A DNA stretch of 36,379 bases from Phoronis australis (Eukaryota; Phoronida; Phoronidae): the NCBI GenBank assembly GCA_002633005.1, contig NMRA01000313.1, forward strand, positions 250,001 through 286,379, read 5' to 3'. The notes below the pieces were generated by a model. The model made no database searches. It was given only the letters and a program-made list of their open reading frames with translations, and was not told the DNA's origin. The position numbers were made by a program, and so were the translations under genes. The first letter of the stretch is position 1; every line of letters starts with the position of its first letter. This document shows positions 30,129 to 36,379 of the stretch, one piece after another.

Positions 30129-30397
30129 TGCGCTTAGCAATCAGCGAAGTCCTAGAATTGAATGTCGCGTCTTCTAGATGGTCATTTTGAACAGGTTTTC
30201 CTTCAGATTTCAGGACTTTTTCTTTACTATTAGCGTCATCAACGAACCCAACGATAACTGACGTTGGATGACTTCCTGTGGAACATCGTCAATGCCACCT
30301 AGTATATTAGTACCAGTCAATTTCAGGACTTCTCTCCCTCAATTAACAGGGTCTACAATCGTCTCTTTGTTTACATCTGGTAGATCCTTCGGCTTCG
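30129..30397 (-). pseudogene. Broken upstream copy of the 440-bp coding module
   Basis: On the minus strand it reads DLPDVNKETIVDPVN, a stop, DDVPQEVIQ, then after a 2-base deletion SVIVGFVDDANSKEKVLKSE and HLEDATFNS. The order and spacing are those of the open copy at 29571-30128. The stop and the frameshift make it a pseudogene. It is cut off at 30397 by the palindromic MITE. Confidence 0.55.
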
Positions 30398-30825
30398 GTC
30401 GATACGCGGAATAATGTCTTGTGGGATATTACTTTATCAACGCCACTCTCGGTACGTGTTGTGTATTTATTCACTGTATTGTATTGCGTATACAGGAGGG
30501 AATTTTGACGAGCAAGAAAGCATCCGTATCCAACGTGTGTTGAATAAGGAAAATCTGTATTCAACGCGCGTTGAATATGGAAAAGTAGTTCTTCCATATT
30601 AAATCTCACAATACGATCCGTATTTCATGACCATATTGTCACGCGTATAGGATAAATACACAAAACGTATCGAGAGTGGCGTACATGAAATAATATCCCT
30701 TGAGACATTATTCGGCGTATCGATCGAGACCAAAGGTCGAGGTCCATACGCGGAATAATGTCGAGTGGGATATTGTTTCATGTACGCCACTCGAGTTACG
30801 TTTTGTATTTATCCCATACGCATCA
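30398..30825. mobile_element. Palindromic MITE plus a third arm
   Basis: The left arm CGATACGCGGAATAATGTCT, then GGGATATTA, CGCCACTCTCGGTACGT and TGTGTATTTAT (30398-30478) is inverted at 30643-30724. A third arm in the left orientation follows at 30745-30825 (CATACGCGGAATAATGTCGA, GTACGCCACTCGAGTTACGT). The centre of the palindrome has TATTCAACGCGCGTTGAATA, itself palindromic. No ORF is real here. Confidence 0.8.
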
Positions 30826-31285
30826 AATTCATGAGTTTCTTTTGTTTTCTTTCGGCATTTTGTAAATACTTCACTCAGACTGTTTACGTGGCGAATCACC
30901 ACCTGTTGTGCATGTACGTGCGCGTTATTGCTAACTTACTATACTTAAAGAAAACAGTATTAAATGTAACGGTTTATTACGTGAAATCGATAAAAAGTGT
31001 GAAAACGAGAGTTGTTGTACAATGAACTTGTATCATATTTCGAAAATAAATAAATATCAAGAATACTTATAACATAATAAAAATCCTCATCGGGTAGCTG
31101 CACTCAGCGTAGCCTACATGTCGTCTGTTTTCACGAAGACGTTCATGAGTTCCCACCATGACCCTGTGTCTCAAAAAGGAATTTTATTATTACATCTTAA
31201 CAGATTTAATAGCCTTTAATACAACTGTTGCTACGAAACAATCTAAACATTTTAAAAATATATTTTTCTGTTATCGAGTTTGTAC
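30826..31285. other. No feature recognised
   Basis: AT-rich sequence between the MITE and the Cys-rich ORFs. The short open frames have no supporting signals. Confidence 0.4.
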
Positions 31286-31471
31286 GCAATGGGTGGAAGA
31301 CCGCCTCAGCCGTTGTTGTTTTACCAGTGCGATACTGAGAAGAAAGTCCGCGTGGAGCCGTCTTTTTCAGACATGAAAAGGTGCGTTTGTGGAAACTGTG
31401 GTAACAACAACTTGACTGTGAACGTCTTAGTGTTCAAATTTCCTAAATACGTGAAAGTTGCACAAAAATGA
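31286..31471 (+). CDS. Small ORF with a CxCGxC motif
   Basis: ATG at 31286 opens 61 codons: MGGRPPQPLLFYQCDTEKKV, then PSFSDMKRCVCGNCGNN. The CVCGNC motif is echoed by CQCGTC in the next ORF downstream, on the other side of the repeat at 31486-31625. This may be one gene split by that insertion. A possible donor (AAAAG/GTGCGT) precedes the Cys motif. No family is recognised. Confidence 0.3.
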   Translation, partial: AMGGRPPQPLLFYQCDTEKKVRVEPSFSDMKRCVCGNCGNNNLTVNVLVFKFPKYVKVAQK

Positions 31472-31485
31472 CATCGGTTTGTCAT

Positions 31486-31625
31486 TGGCGGCGCACCATA
31501 GGGGCCTAGGGTAGGGCTATAGCCCCCCACTTTTTCAGGGTTAAGCCGCCCATGGTCTATAGGCGGTGCAACACAGGAGGGCGGGGGGGTTAGCCCCCAC
31601 TTTTTTCAGTGCTGCGCCACCCATG
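31486..31625 (+). repeat. TAGGGCTATAGCCCCC repeat, copies 3 and 4
   Basis: GGCGGCGCACCATAGG, then TAGGGCTATAGCCCCCCACT, then GCCGCCCATGG, directly followed by a second unit, AGGCGGTGCAACACAGGAGG to GTGCTGCGCCACCCATGA. Two units of the same family stand in tandem. The right end supplies a good-looking acceptor (CCACTTTTTTCAG). Confidence 0.7.
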
Positions 31626-31769
31626 ATTGTGCGTCGAACAAGAGTGTGGAGTGTCAGTGTGGAACATGCGATTCAGTTTGGCGAAAGCCACACTTTGATC
31701 GGCATATTTCAAAGAATCGTGTTTCGACCACACACATAAGCGGCGTTACAATGAAGGACTCACCACCAA
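31625..31769 (+). CDS. Cys/His-rich exon candidate
   Basis: The frame reads CASNKSVECQCGTCDSVW, then RKPHFDRHISKNRVSTTH, and ends at a perfect donor (CCAA/GTAAGT) in phase 1. The Cys-x-Cys-x-x-Cys pattern followed by HxxxH and a later His could bind zinc. An acceptor just upstream lies in the repeat end (31612). This could be an exon of a small gene or part of a mobile element; the family is unknown. Confidence 0.35.
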
Positions 31770-31821
31770 GTAAGTGCATTGGTAAATTTTGTAAATAAAG
31801 AACAAACTGTTTCCATTCTAG

Positions 31822-31937
31822 GGCGAGTGATGCCAGGCCCTGGACCCCGACCCAGATCGAGTGCTACTACAAGTAGGCTTATGCATATTGTGTTTAGACT
31901 GTGCTCATTCCATCACGGCAATAGTGAATACGAGTAA
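31822..31937 (+). CDS. Candidate last exon after a 52-nt intron
   Basis: The acceptor TTTCCATTCTAG before 31822 fits the phase-1 donor at 31770. The joined codon is Arg, followed by RVMPGPGPRPRSSATTS, a further 21 codons and TAA at 31935. Both splice sites are strong although the intron would be only 52 nt. A second possible donor lies at ACAAG/TAGG, which is not GT. The product tail has no recognised domain. Confidence 0.3.
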
Positions 31938-32106
31938 CCCAGGTTGGCTGTGGCCTTTGTCAGTAATTATTAAATGTCTATTTTGTGAGTATTGACCACC
32001 ACTTGGTAGAGTTGGTTGTGGCTCACATATGTCATTTCTCGTGCAAGTGGGTCGAGTTCATACGCCAAAGTTCGCTAAATGGGAAATCGANCCGGGAGGC
32101 CTGCTC

Positions 32107-33050
32107 CTAGTGCCATTTTTTCGTGAACAAAGCTATTGTGTTTTTGCCCAGTGATTGGTTCTTGTACCATATTTCTGAGTCGAGGGTTCTGCAGTGGTTG
32201 CTGTTGAAATAGAAAGGTGAGTCAGGGGTAACGGTGTTTGGTGGTGTTCGTGATCGGTAGGCTTTGTAAGTAGCAAAGGGGCACCTTGACGGATCTGACG
32301 GGTGAGCAAATACTTTTGGATTAAATGGTCTAATGTCGCTGCTAGTGCCGAACCTTCTTTTCGTTTCCCTTTCATTGAACTCTAGATATTGCTGGCCAGA
32401 TTCGTCATCAAACAACTGTATGTCTGCCCACTGTAGCTGGCGGCTTTCATGTGAACCCCGGAAACCAAACAGTTTGGTATTTAAAAACCATATTGTGTTG
32501 AGGAGTGCTTGTGGTGAATGTTTCCCAAGTTGACCCCACAACAGCAGTTCTTCCTCGTCATCTGTCAGTAATTCTGCCCTGTTTTTTCAATTTCCTTTTC
32601 CTTGTTGTTTCAAGTCACGCCGACGAGCAAAAAGCACGTCTTTGGAAAGTCGGAATATGGTTAGGTTGTCTACCATAGTGATTGGGTAGCCAATTTCTTT
32701 CAAGCTTCAGTCAATGGCCCTGTGTGAAGATCCATTGCCAATGCCATTAGAAAGCCCGCTACGAGGGTGTCTAGCTCTTTCGGGGACATGTCCAGCGACT
32801 TTCTTTTTCATTGTGGGCAACTAGCCAAGCAGCAAATCTCTTGGTTGCACATGCAGTTTTCTTGACAGTGTTGATGTTTTTTTCGGTTGATGAAATCTTT
32901 TGCTTTACTTGCCATCATTTGGAGTTTTTCGTTTTGCTTTTCCTGTTGCACCTCCTGTTATTCTAATTCAATCAACTCCTGAATTTCTGGATCCTCATAT
33001 TTTAATTGAACATTCCAAGATTGAAACTCATTATTTCTGTGGCCGACTGG
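32107..33050 (-). pseudogene. Crypton-type (DUF3504-like) tyrosine recombinase, degraded
   Basis: The minus strand from about 33050 down gives FQSWNVQLKYEDPEIQELI, a stop, and a Gln/Glu-rich coiled stretch. In a second frame STEKNINTVKKTACATKRFA with AAWLVAHNEK follows. After frameshifts, RAELLTDDEEELLLWGQ leads into a 144-codon open segment (32107-32541) with LLNTIWFLNTKLFGFRGSHE, QLQWADIQL, YLEFNERETK, RPFNPKVFAHP, RCPFATYKAYRS and SPFYFNSN. This is the layout of the Crypton-derived domain shared with ZMYM2, QRICH1 and KCTD1-type proteins; GFRGSHE matches the first catalytic Arg block of tyrosine recombinases. Several stops and frameshifts make it inactive. The C-terminal Tyr region is not certain. 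An N at 32091 borders it. Confidence 0.7.
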
Positions 33051-34563
33051 GCTTCCGTAGTTACAGCGTCTGAGTTGCAGACGCTGTATTTCAGCAAATA
33101 AAACTGAGACAAAAGTGTCATATAATGAACAGTTTTGTACCAGATGTTATATTTGGGACCTGACTGCATGTTGAGTGTTATTTATACTGCTGCAATTTCA
33201 TTACTTGAAACTATTTTGGGAAGGTTTGATTATATGATATCTGGTTACCGACGCCCTAGTCGACATTGACCTAATTTTCCACTTTTGAGTATACAGGGGA
33301 CTTTTAAAAGTAGTGCGGGAGGTCAATACGGAAAACATCATTACATGGCCGTATTTACCTCGACTGAATTAACGCGTACGGGATAAATTACATACATTAA
33401 AAATGACGTATTTCTTTAAGAAATCACGAATGTTTGTTTAACAAAACTACGTCATAAAATGCTTGACAGTTTCGTAAAATACGCCCTAGTCGGTTTAATA
33501 GGTTTCATTAAACGTTTTCCATTGGGCCTGTTTTCGTAGACAGTCTGACCATTTTGTTGTGACAGGCTTGGTTTCATTTTGCGATTCTTTTAAACAAACA
33601 CGAGTTGATTGAAAGGGTGGCTATTTGTCTGATGTGAAGTGCACGTGTGGTATTTTGGAGTGCAAACCGCACAAGTGACATTTATTCCGCGTAATTTTCC
33701 GAATAAACGCCCATGGGCGTTTCATCGAGTGGGCTTATCTACGGAAAATCTCGGTAAAAGTCCTAGGAAAATGGCGGCCACCGTAGTGTTGAATCGTGGG
33801 ATTGAATCAGTGTTTCCGTTACATAAGTGAAGATTTTTTCGCCGCAAGTGCAAGCTAATGTCTTGCGGTCTACTACGGAACCTAGCCCAGGTCAATGTGA
33901 TACTCAGCGGGTTCCCAGCCAAATCCCGTGCACACAATACGTGAACTGAAAATGGCGCCAATGGATCAGGATTGCTGACGAAGAATTTTTGGTTAATGTT
34001 GCGAAACTCGACCCATTTAAGGGTAAAACGGACACGCACTATACGTTGCTTCTTTTTTCATTACGACTTCCTTATGTAACGTTTTGATTTGTAAAAATTT
34101 AGACTTAATGGAACATCGCGAGATTTCTACGTGTAGCCCTCCGTATCTGTTAATACGTAAGTACAGACAGGTTACGCGTCTACTTTTTAATACCAGTTAC
34201 CTCATTTACAACATTGGAAAACCACCTGTAAATTAAAACCGTCTACCGCGCGTTTGTAGTTGTTAACTAATGAATTATAATGGAAATTTCCAGGTTCATA
34301 GCCTTTGTAGATTCACTAATAATTGAAGCCAACTTGTTTACAGCTGTTTGCGACCAGATCACAGAATCTACACGGCTCAATATGGCTGTCAGCAAGCTTT
34401 GGTAATTTTGTCTGTAAGACCTCCCTATGATCTGTTTGGGGCCGTGGTGTCAATTTGCTCTTTCGTTTTTGCGAAAGTGGACAAAACGCGTACATTGCAC
34501 CAGCGGATACCAACGTATTTTATAAATGCCTTGCAATCATATACACGCACTGGAGTTTCAATT
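33051..34563. other. No gene recognised; dispersed repeats
   Basis: CGCCCTAGTCG occurs at 33250 and 33482, possibly ends of a small element. From 33680 to 33900 lie the AATAAACGCCCATGGGCGTT palindrome and the repeat shared with 24690-24850. The frames here come from these repeats. Confidence 0.45.
33680..33900 (+). repeat. Dispersed repeat with CCGAATAAACGCCCATGGGC
   Basis: The first part, through GGGCTTATCTACGGAAAATC, matches 26515-26548 and, inverted, 25655-25685. The second part matches 24690-24850. Four places in the window therefore share pieces of one element. Confidence 0.75.
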
Positions 34564-34998
34564 TTCAACTGGTTACACTAGCAATCCGCCGGTGTACAGT
34601 ATCCCCTCAAGTATTACCCATATCGACGTAGGGAACTTCAACCAGTTGGCCTATCAATCCGTAAGCAGTTTTTTTACTAAAGCAATTATGGTATTACACA
34701 TATGCTTTTAAGGGGTTTCAACCTGTTGAGCTATCAGTCCGCTAGGAGTTTCCACTCAAGTATCAATGGCATTACGCATATACTCCTAAGGGATTTCATT
34801 TTGTTGAAAAATCAATCGGTAAGGAGATTCCACTGAAGTAATAATGGTATTACGCATGCGCTCTTGGGAGTTTCGACCAGTTAAAGTATCAATCCGAAGG
34901 CAGTTTTCCACTCAAGTTATTATGGTCTACCCACATCATAGGAATCGAGTTTCAGTTAGGTGACCATTTGATACACAAGGAGATTTCCACTCATTGCC
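34564..34998 (+). repeat. Degenerate tandem repeat, unit about 78 bp, six copies
   Basis: Each unit runs TTCAACCAGTTG, then ATCAATCCGTAAGCAG or close, then TTTCCACTCAAGTA, then ATGGTATTACGCATATG and CTAAGGGA. Copies start near 34564, 34637, 34717, 34795, 34872 and 34951; the last is partial. Divergence is high, so the array is old. Confidence 0.85.
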
Positions 34999-36367
34999 AA
35001 CGAACCTCCATGAGAGGTACCACACAATCGGTATCAATAGTGAGGTGGTTAGTTTTCTCCTACAGATGAGACGAGTTTAGCGTGACCTCCTGTCACTAAT
35101 CAAGTAGGTCAATCTTGTATTCTTCCGCAGATAACGGAAGGTATGTTTTAAAGAAATTAGAAAATAACTAAAAACATTCATTTTCAATTGCCTTGTTCAT
35201 GTATTTCACAAATACCTTTATTCAACTGAAAAATTAGTTTGTCCACTGCAAAGTATTAATGTTTCCTTCTTTTGTTTAATGTTTCAAAATAACCCAAACT
35301 TTTAGGAGAAATTAGCGTATTTTAGCACTGAAACGTGAAGTGCATTGTCCAGTGCCGATCACTTCTGTCAAATGTGATTGGTCAGAATGTTAGAATTTTG
35401 CGTATTACAATTATTGTAATTACTGGTGAGATGGCACGCTCATTATATAGATGTATTCGCAAGCTCTTAACTGTGCTAATTTGTAGTAGGAAGTAAATGA
35501 CAATGCTATTTGAACCGGTCATCTACGCTAAACAAAGTGCGAGTGTATTCATTGACAACTTGTAAATATGAAAACAAAAAATTCTGCATATAGGTGACCT
35601 TTGTACTAATGACGTATTTTGGGGGCTCACATAACCCGCACAGTGTTATTCCCCAACACCACGTCACGATACTTACTGGACACGGTTCAGTGATTTACGG
35701 CGGACCATTTTCGACACAAAACTCGTTTGGCAATTTTCAACCTACGTCATATTCACATCGTCTCTATACGTTGTGTTTCTAACTAATTTGACTGTAGATT
35801 ATAGACAACAGATTCGCAGCTCTGACATTTTCTTGCAACGTATTTTAGAGGAGGCGTCACCCTCTAAACATAGCAAACTCAACTTCCGGTTAGTGTTTTG
35901 TGGCGGGAAATTCTTCCATCTTTTTTATCTATCTAGTTAAGTACAACAAAAAATCGGCGTTGAAACGCTGTTCAAGGTCTTCCAATAGCAGAGTCCAGAA
36001 ATTTTGAGCGGCTCCAGCGTGCATTCGAGCTTAAAATGAAACGTCCCGGTGGACAATCTAAACTGCTGTTGAAATGGGAGATTGCCTTTTCAGTAGATCT
36101 GGTGGTTATTTCTGGAGTATTAATATGAGCTTTATTTAAGAAGTCACCGTTTTACGAGCGTTCATTTCATTTATTTAATAGCGGCGGATCTAGGATAGCA
36201 GAAGGGGGTCCCAACATGTTCCCTTGGGGAATTGGGCAAAGCGCAGTACTGTTGTATATGCACAGGGCGTCCCGAAAGTTGAGGGAGCCGGGAGTATGAA
36301 CCTTCTGTTCGGAAAATCTGTCGGCTAAAAAACGGGAACGCGATCCCGCCGCGATCTGGGGTCTGAG
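34999..36367. other. No gene recognised
   Basis: The short frame at 35594 has no support. GGCGGATCTAGGATAG at 36183 is the head of the GGCGGATCC repeat. CAGGGCGTCCCGAAAGT at 36262 resembles 14818. TAGACAACAGATTCGCAG at 35802 resembles GAGACAACAGATTCACA at 20859. Confidence 0.4.
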
Positions 36368-36379
36368 CCCCCCCCCCCC
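36368..36379 (+). repeat. Poly(C) run at the window end
   Basis: The last 12 bases are all C. A homopolymer at the very end suggests a contig edge where assembly stopped. Confidence 0.8.

Noticed and set aside
33722-34039. 105-codon minus-strand frame
   Set aside because: Much of it lies in the dispersed repeat shared with 24690-24850, where the corresponding frame differs, so it is not conserved as protein.

Overview
The window is metazoan nuclear DNA. Genes are split by kilobase introns with GT/AG junctions whose phases match. There are no operons, and most of the sequence is mobile-element relics: foldback and MITE-like elements, THAP-domain transposon pieces, a Crypton-type recombinase relic, a tRNA-derived SINE head and several tandem arrays. 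Composition is AT-rich. Four single Ns (9787, 10103, 18470, 32091) and a terminal run of C mark it as assembly sequence. A marine invertebrate is likely and an anthozoan cnidarian is my best guess, but nothing here fixes the taxon.

The clearest gene is on the + strand, about 5.69-16.26 kb. It reads as a single-pass membrane mucin with a MUC1-like order of parts: a Ser/Thr/Pro domain of ten 16-residue repeats (exon 5690-6393), a SEA-like module (9175-9324/9336 and 9373-9528), a transmembrane exon with a basic stop-transfer segment (12792-12913), a long hydrophilic cytoplasmic exon (15102-15446) and a short terminal exon (16190-16262). Apart from the SEA hairpin region, every junction joins in phase. 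The signal-peptide exon was not found and may lie upstream of the window. The last intron holds a phase-compatible alternative terminal exon (15892-15973) with its own stop and AATAAA, so the gene may make two different tails. The two SEA blocks lie in one frame and are separated by one in-frame TAG, which implies either a very short intron or a broken gene.

Layout. 0-2.9 kb: no gene; a SINE head, palindromes and an old dispersed repeat. 2.9-4.2 kb: a foldback DNA transposon whose two arms each carry the start of a THAP-domain ORF. 5.7-16.3 kb: the mucin gene, whose introns are filled with repeats, including a second foldback element at 10.5-11.4 kb. 16.3-25.9 kb: mostly repeats, with two isolated exon-like ORFs (18979-19098 and 21176-21247). 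25.9-28.1 kb: three tandem arrays, one of them with a 47-bp higher-order unit. 28.5-30.4 kb: on the minus strand, a tandemly repeated protein-coding module of about 440 bp; the centre is open and the flanking copies are broken. 30.4-30.8 kb: a palindromic MITE followed by a third arm. 31.3-31.9 kb: small Cys-rich ORFs. 32.1-33.05 kb: a degraded Crypton/DUF3504-type tyrosine recombinase on the minus strand. 33-36.4 kb: dispersed repeats and a degenerate tandem array of about 78 bp.

The mucin features are steps of one transcript. The other coding-like features are independent, mostly transposon-derived or orphan pieces.
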